Part shown: piece by piece, positions 33,284 to 45,917 of the stretch
How positions within the stretch are numbered: the stretch's first letter is position 1
How the letters are laid out: the number at the start of each line of letters is the position of its first letter
DNA from: Paraconiothyrium sp. Pb-2020
Lineage: Eukaryota > Ascomycota > Dothideomycetes > Pleosporales > Didymosphaeriaceae
Length of the DNA: 64,000 nt
Direction of reading: 5' to 3'
Assembly (NCBI GenBank): GCA_022419385.1
Contig: JAJUBI010000006.1
Location: forward strand, 1,302,001-1,366,000
Made by a program: the position numbers and the translations under genes
The notes under the pieces: model-generated
What the model saw: only the letters and a program-made list of their open reading frames with translations
Told to the model about the DNA's origin: nothing
Databases searched by the model: none

Positions 33284-34325
33284 ATGGCTCCCCCACCGCC
33301 TGCTACGTTGCCTTTAGGCCAGCGCCTTGCCGCTCTTGCGCAGACCCTGCAGTTTGCATGGTTCGCCGGCCATGTTACCCTGCTGCTGTCGACATTCCGC
33401 TACAGCTTGTCGTACATCACATTCAACACGGCTTCGCGATGGGCGTCGTTCTCCTACCGCACCGCCTTCCTCTCCGCGTGCGTCACTTATGGTATCGTTG
33501 TCTACAAGGCCTACCGCGCCCGCGTGAGGCAAGGAAAGCAAGGCGGGGTACTTTCCCTGGCAACCGATGAGAATGTGCAGTACTTGAGTGAGTCTTCCAA
33601 CAAACCTTCCCAGTGGATGGCAGGATACGATGAGATTCTCTTCGTCTCTTGGCAAATGCAATCTCAATCTGCATGCTATCGGGTTGTGCACTGCACAGCC
33701 TCCGGCACAGCACAGACAACCTGCGCCGTCTCGTGCCATCGTTACCCCCTGTGGTCAAGATCATGAACTATCAAACTAACATTGCCTAGTCATGGGTCTT
33801 ATCTGGCTTTTCTCCCGCCAGATCCCGCTGGCCGTCCTACCTTTCGCAGTCTACTCAGTGTTTCATGTCGCTACTTACGTGCGCTCAAACTTGCTGCCCA
33901 CCATCCAGCCCCCGCCTGCCGGCGCTCAGCCTGGCACCAAGTCCTCATCCGGCCTGTCCGATGCCATTGGCAAGTTCGTGAAGGAGTACTATGACGGTAG
34001 CATGACCCTTGTTGCTATCCTCGAAATTGCCCTGTGGTTCCGCGTCTTCGGCTCTGCTCTCCTCTTCCAGAAGGGCTCATGGATCCTGATTGCTGTGTAC
34101 ACCGTCTTCTTCCGCGCCCGCTACGCGCAGAGCACCTTCGTCCAGGGCGCCATCACCCAACTCACGGCCCGCATTGATGCTCAGCTTGCCAACCAGAGCA
34201 CTCCCCCAGTCGCTCGCCAGGGCTGGAACACCTTCAAGAACGTTATCAGGCAGGCCGGCGACGCGACTGACATTCGCAAGTATGTTGGTGGACAGCAGGC
34301 TGCCGGCCCCAAGAAGACGCACTAG
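33284..34325 (+). CDS. POM33: Pom33/Per33/TMEM33-family membrane protein
   Basis: An integral protein of the ER and nuclear envelope. The yeast and animal relatives help nuclear pore assembly and ER tubule shaping. Exons are 33284-33587 and 33790-34325, with a 202 bp intron, giving 279 residues. The N-terminus MAPPPPATLPLGQRLAALAQTL is followed by a first hydrophobic pair within about residues 20-75, then after QYLIMGLIWLFSRQIPLAVLPFA another membrane region and the family's YVRSNLLPT motif. A further hydrophobic block (LVAILEIALWFRVFGSALL, then WILIAVYTVFFRARY) is followed by a soluble amphipathic tail ending KKTH. That ending resembles a dilysine ER-retrieval signal (KKxx). Spacing and motif order fit the family well. 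Confidence 0.85.
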
Positions 34326-36384
34326 ATACGCGTTGCAAAGCAGAGCGACGGTCCATCTCTGCACCCTGAAAAGTCAACGTGCGGTGCAGGGCAAATCTCG
34401 GGCCGGGACTGGCGACACCAAAGTGGGCGGTTCGACCCGGAAAGATGACGGCGAGCGTGGACCGCTTTGAGTGGTGGCGCGGAGTTGATGCCACACTATG
34501 CATGGAGGGATGATTGTGAAAACGTCGGCATAGATATGTGTTATGAGCGCTTTACCTGGATAGAGGCAGGCGACGATGGGAAGGGATGATATTGTTTGGA
34601 AAACGAGGGGTAGGCGTGCATAGCCACGGTAGTCGAACTAGTCTCCCGTATGGCCATGCTTATGATGCTACTCTACATGGGTAGCAGGTATGGCGTTGTT
34701 TGCATTCATGAATCGATGAGAGCTTTCCTTATATCCTTTGCTCAGTTCTGTGAACCACAAATTATGACCGCTGTCCAAGCCCTCGTTATTGCCCCTATGC
34801 AACCAAGCTGTAAGCTTTTACCTAGTGAAGCGTGTGCGTATATTCGACGACCTGCTAACTCACTACAAAAGGTACTCTTCAGCTCCCCAGCGCCATGGCT
34901 TGCACAAAGCCTCACCAAGCCAGTCTGAGAAACAGCCACAGCTCCCTCGACTCTTGACCGTCATGGCGGCGTTAGAGTTATGCCGGTACGTGCGGCTGTC
35001 ACCTGCATACAGTGCAACGTTCTCGAACAGGCACAGCAGCAGATGGCACGGGCTCGACCGCCTCCACTGCGTTCGAACCTATGTAGGGCTTTGTTCTCGA
35101 AGAATAGAATTCAGCTCCGACGTCGCCCGCTCCGAAGGGGCTCCACATGTATTCTCTGCACTACCGTGTCAAAATGTATTGTTTGAGGCGTGTGCGCCTC
35201 GCGAAAAGCTATGCGCGCTACACAAAGGCTATTCTCAGGAGCACGTGTAGTGAGTCTCTTCAGGTCCGCTTGACTCGGGGTCTGTAGTACAGCGCATCGA
35301 GTGGAGGCGTTCCTCCCTCCTGCGAGGTTTCGGTTCCGCGCGCGCCCGCACAATGGGTGCAGTCAATATTGCAGGCCCTCGAACGAGGATAACGCGGCTT
35401 GTCGGCGTCGCGGCGACTCCACTCTCGCGAGGCTAGATATCCGTTTCCTCGCCAATCTGCACGCTAGATGGGCTGCAGTGTAGGCGCTTTGGGCTTGGGG
35501 AGCATAACATGACAATGGCGGTGAAGTGTCAGGCCACCAGCGGAAGCCGGAAGTGCAGTGCGGGCGGTCGTGGGACTGAAACCTGCGTGCGAGGAGAGAT
35601 GGGCGGAAGGATTGGAGAGGGGATTGCGGTGGGCTGCGGGACTCGGAACGCCGAAGTTGCAGGACGGGGCGGAGCGCGAGGGGGATCGGAGAAAAAGAGG
35701 GTGGGATACTGTATGTGCAGCACTGTACTGTGTATGCAGGCGCGCCGTATTGGCGGTATGGGCAGCGTGGTGGATGGCCAGATGCAGCGTCAATCAAGGA
35801 CCATATGAGGTGTCATAACCAGCAGCTCGCACGAATATAGTGCTCTGCGTGGAGACTACGGGGTGCTTGCGCGGTCCCTTCTGCCCGGCGCGCATCGCAG
35901 ATCTGGGATGGGATTCAAGATCAGGAACCACCAGAGCCGGGAATTTGATGTGGACTTCTGTGCTGGAGAGTGAGACAAAGACAACCAGTGCTGCGGTGCG
36001 AAGCCGGACATTGTTGCGTTTCCTGCGCTCAGGCGTGCATGGGGACAGGTGCTAAGGTACGTGGGCCAAGGGCGGTGCGACTTCCTGTTAGCGCAGGCGC
36101 GGGTGCGAAGCACGTCAGCCGCTTCACCGTTCCACCCCCGTTTTGGCGAGCGGCTGGGCCACGGCGACGCGAGAGCGTGCGCTGCGAGTCCAGCTGCTAT
36201 ATAGAGTGCGGCGTCGTCCCTCTACTTTGCTCTTCTCTCCGCTTGGCGTATCCCGTTAGCACCTATAAACTCTGGTTCTTCGCTTTCACGACTCCGGCAT
36301 AGATTCTGTTTCAGATTGTTGACCTGGAATGAGCCTTCGACAAAACCGCACTGAAGGGACCTGGAGCCGTGTACGCTGCCAGCC
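34326..36384. other. Long intergenic, no gene seen
   Basis: About 2 kb upstream of the cyclin-like gene. All frames are broken into short pieces. A GGTTCGACCC string at 34429-34438 looks like a tRNA T-loop, but no acceptor or D-arm can be built around it. A long leader for the cyclin-like gene would fit a regulated cell-cycle gene. Confidence 0.45.
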
Positions 36385-37447
36385 ATGAACACTTGCGGCA
36401 ACATGAAGATGGACATGGCCTCGCCTGCGCTGTCCATCCGCAGCAACTTCTCCGACATGGACGATGAAGAATTGGATCAGTATCTGGCCTCGTGTGTGCC
36501 GCTCTCGAACCTGCCGACCCCGCCGCCCGCAAAGGAACAACCTCTTCCCACACCAGCAGCAGAAACTACGTCCTCACAGTTCGACATGGAGCGCCACAAG
36601 CCATCTCCTGAGCTAGAAGGTTAGTTCCCATTCACGTGCCCTGTTCTATTCAGAGCGCCTCTCACCCTCGTTGATCCCTGCATATTGCGGAGTCGGCCCT
36701 GGCCGACGTCATATGCACCGGCGTCTGAGGAAATTTCCCCTGACCATCGCTGAGCGGGCCCGGCAACACCAGCCTCTTTTGTGGATGCTGCCTTGCCACT
36801 CAATACTTTGATGCGGAGTCGCGCTAACGGTGTCGATAGTTTATGCGTTGCATCTTGCGAGCCTCGTTCCAAGGAACGTCGCTGGGCACAAGCCATCCGT
36901 GGCCGCTATCGAGGGATTCCTCGAGCGGGCTTGCTTGCCGGTGGAGATGGTTGCGTTTGCCGCCTGTGTGCTGGATGTCTTGTCGGATGGGTTTGCGAGC
37001 AGGTGGTGCGATGCGCTCCTCCCCATGGACACGTCCAAGCTGGATTTCTACCTGGGCACCAATTGCTGGCAGCAGCCCATCACCAGCCCCGACTTGATTG
37101 TGCTTGCCGCGCTGGCTTTGGCTCACGGCTTCATCGATGACCGAGGCCGCTCGAATGGGCATTGGGCAAAGGTCGAGGGAGCAGGCCGGTTCGCTGCAAA
37201 AGAGGTGGGCAAGACGAAGATGTGTATCCTGGAGGACATCAACTATGGCCTTTTCCGGATCAGCGAAGAGATGGTCCAGCGCATGGCGAGGGAGATGCAG
37301 CAGGCCACCTACTTTACTACGCCGAGACACTCGATCTCGTTGGACGAAAGCGACAAGGAAGCACGCAGGCCACGGTTGTCGCTGAGCACGGGGTCTGGGT
37401 CCGCCATTTGGGTGTATGGTGCGCAAACGCCCGAACCGAGCCCATAA
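36385..37447 (+). CDS. Cyclin-like protein
   Basis: Exons 36385-36619 and 36840-37447, with a 220 bp intron, give 280 residues. A disordered N-terminus of about 78 residues (acidic DMDDEELDQYL and Pro-rich PTPPPAKEQPLPTP) is followed by a helical domain at about 80-230. That domain has the feel of a fungal cyclin box: VAAIEGFLERACLPVEMVAFAA, then SPDLIVLAALALAHGFIDDRG, then KTKMCILEDINYGLFRISEEM. These correspond to the first helices of a cyclin fold and the later helix that contacts the kinase. The C-terminus is Ser-rich with possible phosphorylation sites. It may partner a CDK of the Pho85 or Cdk1 type, but which one cannot be told. Confidence in the gene is high, in the function moderate. 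Confidence 0.7.
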
Positions 37448-38653
37448 AGCACTTCGACCGGCATACGATCTCGCTCGGGGCAAGCGAAATCACTCTCGTT
37501 GTCTTCGATTACGAACTTCTCCTTGATGATGATACCCCATCTCTCATCTCGTCACGATTCACTTTATCCTTAGGCATTTTCTGGGAGTACGTATGGCGCT
37601 TTTACAGGAGTTTTAGCGGGCTGTAACACAACCTGCACCATTTGGTGGCTTCACGGCGGGCGTGCTCGTGAGCCTCACAGCTTTTGTATCGTGGGAGGCA
37701 TCTCTGTTACCGGGCGTTTGAGCATTTTTGCGCATTCGGGCTTGATGGCCTGATAGTATTGCGTGCGTCTGCTTGATTGCATGATACCCTTGTATAGCTC
37801 TGGCGTTCTGTATTCCAGCGCCGCATTGGCATAGCAGCTGTGCAATAAGCACTGCTCGTAATGTATCTGTGTATTGTTCTCTACGTATGCTTTCTACGTA
37901 TGCTTTCGACTTGTGCAAATGCACATAGGTACCCGTTGGTCAGTCAGCAGTTTACTATATGCGGGCGAGTCATTGGCGATGGCGGCATGTCCAAGACGTG
38001 TCTCAGCGTGGACATCGGACGATGGATGGTGGGGCTGCATGTTGGTGGCGCGAGCTTCCAGTACCTTGACACCATCGATGCAATGGCATCCAAATCCATC
38101 TACGCAGGGCAATCGCCCACCGCGCTCACCGCAACTTCCGCTGCATAAGAAACGTATCTGCTAGCTCTACCACCACGTCTCGAGTGCACCGGCGAAACTA
38201 GACAGGCCTGGAAGTCGTTCGCTGGTGACGGGCGCCCCTACCCCACTGCCATGCATGCACACAAGCTCAACAGATGTTGGCGCGACGCGCTGCCATTGAA
38301 CCATGGGGAACCCACTTCTCACGCGCCTGCCCGCTCCCCACGCTCTCTCGTCCCTCCAGTCGTCATACTCGTCTGATCCGACCAGCAAGCGCTAATCTTG
38401 GTCCTACCTGACCACCCGCTGTACCCCGCTGTTTACAAGCTCCGTAAACACCCCGTCTCATCCTCTGCCCTTTCTGCTGCCTCTCTCCTTCATCCTCTCC
38501 CTGTGCTTCTCTGTCAAAGAGGGGAGGCCAATTGCACCGTCTTCCTCTTTCCTAGGTGCCGCTCCTACGATTCGTCCTTCAACCCCGCCCTCACCCCTCG
38601 CCCACCGCCTTTCCCTCAGCAACTCGCGCTTCGCCGCAATCGACATCCTCAGA
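37448..38653. other. Intergenic between cyclin-like gene and glycogen phosphorylase
   Basis: 1.2 kb without a gene. A perfect 13 bp tandem duplication (TCTACGTATGCTT twice) lies at 37880-37905. Pyrimidine-rich DNA precedes the start at 38654. Confidence 0.5.
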
Positions 38654-41600
38654 ATGGCTACCACGACGAGTTCGGCACAGCCGCGCGAGCGCCGTCCCTC
38701 AACCAGCGCCCCACTGTCGGACTTTAAAGGCCCTGTTGGTCCCGAGGGTTTCACACGCCCAAAACATAAGAGAACTGTCACCGGGTTTGGGCCCGGCGAG
38801 ATCAAGAGCGTTGAGGCGAGCATTCCTGAGCCACAAAGAGATGCTTGGAGGAAATTCGTATGTGCACCTATTTCGATTGCGATTTCTTGTTTGCTGTCTC
38901 CGATGCTGGGGGACGGATGGGTCCGGAGCGGGGTGGTGGGGTTTGCGCGGGATGGAACCCATGGAGATCAGCGCGCGTGTTGATTGACCAATTCTATGCA
39001 ATTGCTGACCTGCGATATAGACGCCCAAGGGCTTTACGACGTCCGAAGAATTCGAAAAGGAGGCTGTGAGACACATCGAGACAACGCTCGCGCGGTCGCT
39101 ATACAACTGCGATGAAGTCGCGGCGTACGGAGGCACGGCGCTGGCGTTCAGAGATCGGTTGATTCTCGACTGGAACAAGACGCAGCAGACTCAGACGTTT
39201 ACCGACCAGAAGCGCGTCTACTATCTCTCGCTTGAGTTTTTGATGGGCCGCGCACTGGACAATGCTATGCTTAACGTTGGACAGAAGGACTCCGCTACCA
39301 GTAAGTTTGAGACATGAAGTTTATTTAATGGATATTGATGGTTTGCAGAGGGTCTTGGCGACCTTGGATTCCGCATGGAAGACATCATCTCCCAGGAGCA
39401 TGATGCTGCGCTCGGAAACGGTGGCCTCGGGCGTCTCGCTGCATGCTTCCTTGACTCGATGGCCTCGCTCAATTATCCAGCCTGGGGATACGGTCTCCGC
39501 TACAGATATGGTATCTTCAAGCAGGAGATTATTGATGGATACCAGGTAGAGGTACCTGACTACTGGCTCGACTTCAACCCTTGGGAGTTCGCGCGTCATG
39601 ATATCACAGTGGATGTGCAGTTCTATGGACATGTGAACCGCTGGCAGGATGACGAGGGCAAGCAACACACCTCGTGGGAAGGCGGTGAGACTGTTCTAGC
39701 TGTCGCTTTTGATGTGCCAGGTGAGATAACACGCGCTATCAAGCATCGATTGAAGCTGATCGTGTAGTGCCGGGGTACCAGACACCGACTTGCAACAACC
39801 TTCGTCTTTGGGGCAGCAAGGCCGCTAGTGGAGAGTTTGACTTCCAAAAGTTCAACTCCGGCGAGTACGAGGCTTCTGTTGCGGATCAGCAGCGCGCAGA
39901 AACCATCTCAGCTGTCTTGTACCCGAACGATAAGTACGTTTTCGGTCGCTTCATATCCCGCCTTGGCTGACATCCTGTAGCTTGGAGCGTGGTAAGGAGC
40001 TCCGTCTAAAGCAGCAGTACTTCTGGTGCGCTGCATCCTTGTACGACATTGTCCGTCGATTCAAGAAGACGAAGCGCTCGTGGAAAGAGTTCCCGAACCA
40101 GGTCGCCATCCAGCTGAACGACACCCACCCAACGCTCGCTATCCCCGAACTGCAGCGTATACTTGTGGACCTGGAGGGTCTTGAGTGGGATGAAGCTTGG
40201 GACATCGTTAGCAAGACATTCGGTTACACCAATCACACGGTGCTACCGGAGGCTCTAGAGAAGTGGTCGGTACCGCTTCTGCAACATCTTCTTCCTCGAC
40301 ACCTTCAGATCATCTACGACAGTAAGCTTCCCTGCGTTACCAGATGATGTAGTAGGCTAATTTTTCCAAGTCAATTTGAATTTCCTCCAGTTTGTGGAGC
40401 GCAACTTCCCCAAGGACCGCGACATGCTGGGACGGGTGTCGATTATTGAAGAGTCGACTCCTAAGATGGTCCGCATGGCCTACCTTGCGCTGATCGGCTC
40501 GCACAAGGTCAACGGTGTAGCTGAACTACACTCTGACCTGATTAAGACGACCATATTCAAGGACTTCGTGAAGATCTACGGACCTGATAAGTTCACCAAT
40601 GTAACCAACGGTATCACGCCGCGAAGGTGGCTGCACCAGGCCAATCCCCGGCTTTCTGCTTTGATAGCCTCGAAGCTTGGTGGACACGAGTTCTTGAAGG
40701 ACCTCACCTTGTTGAGCAAGCTCGAGTCTTTCGTTGATGACAAGGAGTTCCGGAAAGAGTTCCGTGAGATTAAATATGCCAACAAAGTTCGATTGGCGAA
40801 GCACATCAAAGAGCACAACGGCGTCACTGTGAACCCGGCTGCGCTCTTTGACGTTCAAGTCAAGCGTATTCACGAGTACAAGCGTCAGCAGCTCAACATC
40901 TTCGGTGTCATCCACAGGTACCTGCAGATCAAGAGTTTGTCTGCAGAAGACAGGAAGAAGCTCGCTCCTCGTGTGTCCATCTTTGGCGGCAAGGCCGCAC
41001 CTGGATACTGGATGGCCAAGACCGTCATTCATCTCATCAACAAGGTTGGCGACGTTGTCAACAACGACCCTGATGTTGGTGATTTGCTGAAGGTCATCTT
41101 CTTGGAGGACTACAACGTCAGCAAGGCTGAGATCATCACTCCCGCCAGTGACATCTCCGAGCACATCTCGACGGCCGGTACCGAAGCCTCGGGCACGAGC
41201 AACATGAAGTTCTGCTTGAACGGTGGCTTGATCATCGGTACCTGCGACGGTGCTAACGTAAGTACCAATACCACCAAGTACTTGGTCTCATCATACTGAC
41301 ATCTCTAGATCGAAATCACGCGTGAAATCGGCGAGGAGAACATCTTCCTCTTCGGCAACCTCGCTGAGGATGTCGAGGATCTGCGCCACGCACATCTTTA
41401 CAACCACTACGAGCTCGAGCCCAAGCTCGCCAAGGTCTTCGACGAGATCCACAAAGGACGCTTCGGCGACGCCGGTGCCTTCAGCGCGTTGCTCAATGGC
41501 ATTGTCGAGCATGGCGACTACTACCTCGTCTCCGACGACTTTGCATCGTACGTGCAGACCCAAGAATTGATCGACGAGGCATACAAAGACACAGAGTCGT

Positions 41601-41728
41601 GGACGACTAAAGCCATCCTAACGGTGGCGCGCATGGGTTTCTTCTCTAGTGACAGGTGTATTGATGAGTATGCGGAAAGCATTTGGAACATCGAGCCGTT
41701 GGTGCAGAAGAAGGATGACGAGGCTTAG
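38654..41728 (+). CDS. gph1: Glycogen phosphorylase
   Basis: Releases glucose-1-phosphate from glycogen with a pyridoxal-phosphate cofactor. Seven exons are read: 38654-38857, 39021-39300, 39349-39720, 39768-39933, 39981-40321, 40371-41257 and 41309-41728. They give 889 residues in an intact frame. The N-terminal regulatory extension contains RERRPSTSAP and KHKRTVTGF, likely phosphorylation sites. Catalytic blocks include YYLSLEFLMGRALDN, NGGLGRLAACFLDS, YGLRYRYGIF, LNDTHPTLAIPELQRILVD, NVTNGITPRRWL and VKRIHEYKRQQLN. The cofactor lysine lies in GTSNMKFCLNGG near the end of exon 6. The size matches yeast Gph1. Introns are all 47-60 bp except the first (163 bp). Confidence 0.97.
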
Positions 41729-42017
41729 ATCGAATAGATCCATAGATCTAGACCGGATAGCTCCGGAATTTGTCTTTGCAGTAGCCACATTTACTATGAA
41801 TATGAAATGATGATAGGAGCCTTTGAGAGATTTTCTTATTGTTGTATAGGTTAGGAGACTTGCTTGAGCTGCTCCTGGAGAATGGGTGGTGTGACTAAGC
41901 ATGCTAGCGTGTTCTGCTGCTCCGTCTCAACGCGACCTCCGACCGCCGACGCAATCTGGCCGCAGAGCTCAAGCTCTAGCAAGCTCACTACATCGCGAAC
42001 CCACGGTCTACCCCAAC

Positions 42018-43091
42018 ATGGCCAACAGAGGCTATGACGTTGTTGTCGATGTCGACCAAGAGGTACATTCAGTCCACCAGTAGGCTCAAAAATTGTCTTA
42101 ACTGACTGTCAATAGGGCGACCTAGGCCACACCGACCTGCAAGAGGACCTCGAGTTTCACAGCTCTAGTAAGCGCTCCTTCCCTCTTCCCAGCTCTCCCT
42201 AACTTACACCCCCCAGACTTCGAAAATACACCCTCGACCCGCAACAAAATCCAGCCCGACGCCACCACTGGCGGTTTCCTCCCCGCGCCCGCCTCCTCCT
42301 CCTCCTCCTCCCGCAAACACTACCTCTGGACCCTCTCCTTCTACGCGCAAGCCTTCGACGTCGACACCGCTGAAGTCCTGCGCCGCTGCACCGCCACGCT
42401 GTACCCGCGCGCAAATTTCCTCGATGTGTTGGAAGGCAACCCTGACCTCTATGGACCAGTCTGGGTAGCCACGACCGTCGTGGTGATACTATTCCTGACC
42501 GGCACGATCAATCAGTATCTCGCGAGTGAGGGAAAGAAGCACTTTGCATATGATTTCAAACTGCTGAGCGGGGCAGCGGGATTGGTGTATGGTTATACGG
42601 GGGTTGTGCCGAGCGGGCTTTGGGCGGTGCTCAAGTGGTACGGAAGTGAGAGTGCGAATTTGATGGAGTGTATCTGTTTGTATGGGTATGCGAATTTAGT
42701 GTGGATTCCTGTGGCTGTTGCCAGCATATCCACAATTAACAGTAAGTCAATAACCCTTGGGGTGGTTCTGAGAAGGGTGCCGCGGATGAGGGGATAATTC
42801 TAATACGTGCTGGCAGTTCTCAACTTCATTTTCGTTGCGCTCGGTTTCGCGGCGAGTGTGTTCTTTCTGCTGAGGAATCTGTATCCCGTACTGAGCTCCA
42901 CGGAGGCTAAGACGAGCAAGATTTTGCTTATTGTCGTGCTCGTCTTGCACGCGGGGTTTGCTATCGCGATTAAAGTGCTTTTCTTTGCGGCAACGAGTCC
43001 GGTGGGACCAAAGGATGGGAAAGAAGCGGGTGATGCGGGGGGCGAGGGCGAGAAGAAGGGGGATTTGCTGAGGATGCTACTGAGGATTTGA
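42018..43091 (+). CDS. YIP1-family Golgi/ER membrane protein (YIPF1/2-like)
   Basis: Members bind Rab GTPases and act in ER-Golgi vesicle traffic. Exons are 42018-42062, 42116-42167, 42217-42741 and 42817-43091, giving 298 residues. The soluble N-terminal half includes a Ser tract coded by a CCT run at 42292-42310. The conserved entry helix is HYLWTLSFYAQAFDVDTAEVLRR, with PDLYGPVWVATTVVVILFL starting the membrane part. About five hydrophobic segments follow, including KLLSGAAGLVYGYTGVVPSG and the ECICLYGYANLVWIPVA motif typical of the family, and a short polar tail. The YIPF1/2 type is inferred from the FDVDT motif; assignment to Yip5 or another yeast name is uncertain. Confidence 0.85.
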
Positions 43092-43708
43092 GGAAGAGAT
43101 GGGTGAAGGAATGATATTGGCGTTAACATTTGGGGCGTGAAATACTGGAGAATATCTTTCGGGATAAGCATGCGAATAGAGGGAATGGCTACTTAGGCGC
43201 AGCACTGAGCGTATACCAATTACTTTCCTCCATCTATCCAAAGTTGTTCGCGTTGGAGAGAAAGATATGGATATCCCTCGGGAACCCAGATACAGTAAGG
43301 AATCTCGACGAACTCCCTACACCCATGATAAGGGGTTCTACCTTGTTCGTGCTGGTCCAGGGTAGCACAGCCTGAGAGACATCCGCGACCATTAGCGCAC
43401 TCCCAGCCGTTGAATCGAGCCAAGCGCTAACCCGAGCGAGCGTTACCTTTGGAGGTGCGTAGCTCCGAGTGTTGCCGTTGAGTACGAGGATCTATACCTC
43501 CAAAGGCTTACGCATACATGTAGCTGCCAACCAATTTTAAGCCGCTTTAATGCGCTGGCCAGCCCCGCCGGAGCCGGCTGGTATTGTTCACTTGGAGCAG
43601 TTGACACGACATCGGCGAACCGGCGATCGTGTTACTGAGCGAAGATATAACGCCGCAAGCAAACTACTTTCTACATCCTTGCAACAACGTATTCGACTAG
43701 CAATCGTC
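43092..43708. other. Intergenic, promoter of the amine oxidase gene
   Basis: 617 bp without a gene. It contains an 11 bp perfect inverted repeat at 43446-43506, listed separately. Confidence 0.5.
43446..43506. repeat. 11 bp inverted repeat upstream of amine oxidase
   Basis: Arms CCTTTGGAGGT (43446-43456) and ACCTCCAAAGG (43496-43506) are perfect complements around a 39 nt spacer, about 200-260 bp before the start codon. The arms could bind a regulator as spaced half sites or form a hairpin. Chance is not excluded. Confidence 0.45.
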
Positions 43709-45917
43709 ATGATTATGGCTGCTGCGCACCCTTTCGATCCTCTCTTCCCTTCGGAAATCTCCAAGGTAGGTCCGGCATTGTCGCTTTGAACTTCGCATGC
43801 TAACAGTAACTCGAAAGGCAGCCGAAATCGTGCGTGCCCGATTCGTGGAAAAAGATGTGAACTTCAGGGTGATCACCTTGAAGGAGCCTCCGAAAAATGA
43901 GATGACCGCCTTCCTTGACGAAGAGCATCGCAAGCTGACTGCACAACGGGCCCCAATTCGTTGCGCGCGTGTTGAGGTAACGCTCAAAACCGCTGCAGGA
44001 GAGAATGAGCTGCACGAAGTTCACGTGGATCTTGACAAGAGCTCTATTCTGAAGCAACAACTCCTGGAGGGGAAGCACTCTTACATCGATTCTGCGTATA
44101 TGAAAGAAGTGGAAAATGCATGCATGGCTGACCAAAGGGTCCAAGAAGAGATACGGAAGCTGAAATTACCTCATGGGGCATCAGTCGTCGTTGAACCGTG
44201 GGCCTATGCAACCGATGGTGAGAATGACATGTCGAAGCGTGTTACTATGGTAAGAATTCGCGATTTGTACTCATTGTAGCTTGTTTTGACTGACTTCTGT
44301 TCCAGTGTTGGTTCTACCTCCGCCTCTTGGAGCACCAAGATGCCAACTACTATGCATACCCATTAGACATTTGTGCCGAGATCTCGGAGGAGCTAGAAAT
44401 CACCAAAGTCTATCGCCTTCCGTCGTCTCCAGACGAGAAAATCCACAACGAGGATCGTCCTTTCGATCGTCGAAAGATCCAGTCAACCACAGCAAGCGAA
44501 TACCATCCTGATCTACGACCAAGTCCGCGGACTTCTACCAAACCGTACCAAGTGGTTCAGCCGGAGGGACCGTCGTTCAAAGTTCACGGCAATCAGTTGC
44601 ATTGGGAAACATGGTCATTCCGGGTGGGCTTCAATTACCGAGAGGGCCTGACGCTTCATGACATTCGCTACGATGGCCGCAGCCTCTTCTATCGTCTGTC
44701 ACTTGCTGAGATGTTTGTGCCTTACGGTGACCCACGTGCACCATACCCGAGAAAGGCAGCTTTTGATCTGGGCAACGATGGTGCTGGCATCAATGCGAAC
44801 AACTTGAAGCTTGGGTGCGATTGCCTCGGTACGCCCACTTTCCCTTACTATGAGCATCGGACTGGAGACTGATGAGGTTTTGCTTATAGGCACAATCAAA
44901 TACTTCGATGCATGGCACAACACACGATCCGGAGAACCCATGAAGCTCCCTAACGTCGTCTGCTGTCACGAGCAAGACGATGGTATCCTATGGAAACACA
45001 CAAATTTCCGCACCGGACACGCAGTAGTAGCACGATCCCGAATCCTAGTACTGCAGACCATTATCACAGTCAGCAATTATGAGTACATCTTCGCCTTCCA
45101 TTTCCATCAAGACGCATCGATCACCTACGAAGTTCGTGCTACTGGCATACTGTCTACCGTTCCTACCCATTACGGCGAGGACACCAAGATCCCATATGGT
45201 ACTATCGTTGCGCCTGGAGTCCTTGCGCCATACCACCAACACCTGTTCTGCCTTCGCATTGATCCTGCTATCGATGGCCGGAATAACTCAATAATGATCG
45301 AGGAGTCACAAGCAATGCCACTGGACGAGAGCAACCCTTTCGGTGTGGGGTACGTCACCAAGAACCATTACGTTGAGAACGAGGGTGGCTTCGACTTGGA
45401 CTTCACCAAAGCCCGAGTTTTCAAATGCGTCAACGAAGCAAGGACCAACCCAATCACAAAGACGCCAGTTGGTTTCAAGCTCATGCCTTTCTACAGCCAG
45501 ATGCTCCTCGCAGACAGGAACTCCTTCCATGCGAAGCGCTCAGAGTATGGGCAGCACGCTGTCTGGGTGACTAAATACAGGGACGACGAGCTCTTCCCTT
45601 CCGGGCGGTACACGATGCAGTCGATGGGCGGAGAAGGTATAGCGTCCGCCATCCAGAAACGAGCTGCTTCTGGCGATGAGGATTCCGTCAGGAACAGCGA
45701 TGTGGTGGTGTGGCACACGTTCGGGTCCACGCACAACCCCCGCATCGAAGACTGGCCTGTGATGCCCAGCGAAAAGATGGTCGTTGGACTGAAGCCTGTC
45801 AATTTCTTCCTTGGGAATCCAGGGTTGGATGTTGCTCCTTCAACGCAGGAGAAGAACAAGAGCGTGCTAGTTCCGGAGGAGGACACTGGCCCTAGTTGCT
45901 GCGCTTCTAGATTGTAG
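43709..45917 (+). CDS. Copper amine oxidase, probably peroxisomal
   Basis: Oxidises primary amines to aldehydes with release of ammonia and hydrogen peroxide, letting fungi use amines as a nitrogen source. Exons are 43709-43765, 43818-44249, 44306-44828 and 44890-45917, giving 679 residues. The acceptor at 43817 was chosen because it alone gives SEISKAAEIVRARF in frame. The topaquinone precursor is Tyr401 in N-Y-E-Y. Copper ligands are the HxH in YHQHLFCLRID and the later His in WHTFGSTH. The catalytic-base region AFDLGNDGAG is present. The protein ends in SRL, a peroxisomal PTS1 signal, which fits a peroxide-producing enzyme. An ATG six bases downstream (43715) is an equally possible start. 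The frame is intact. Confidence 0.94.

Noticed and set aside
34428..34440. tRNA-like T-loop string GGTTCGACCC
   Set aside because: No matching acceptor stem, D-arm or anticodon arm can be built in the surrounding 90 bases.
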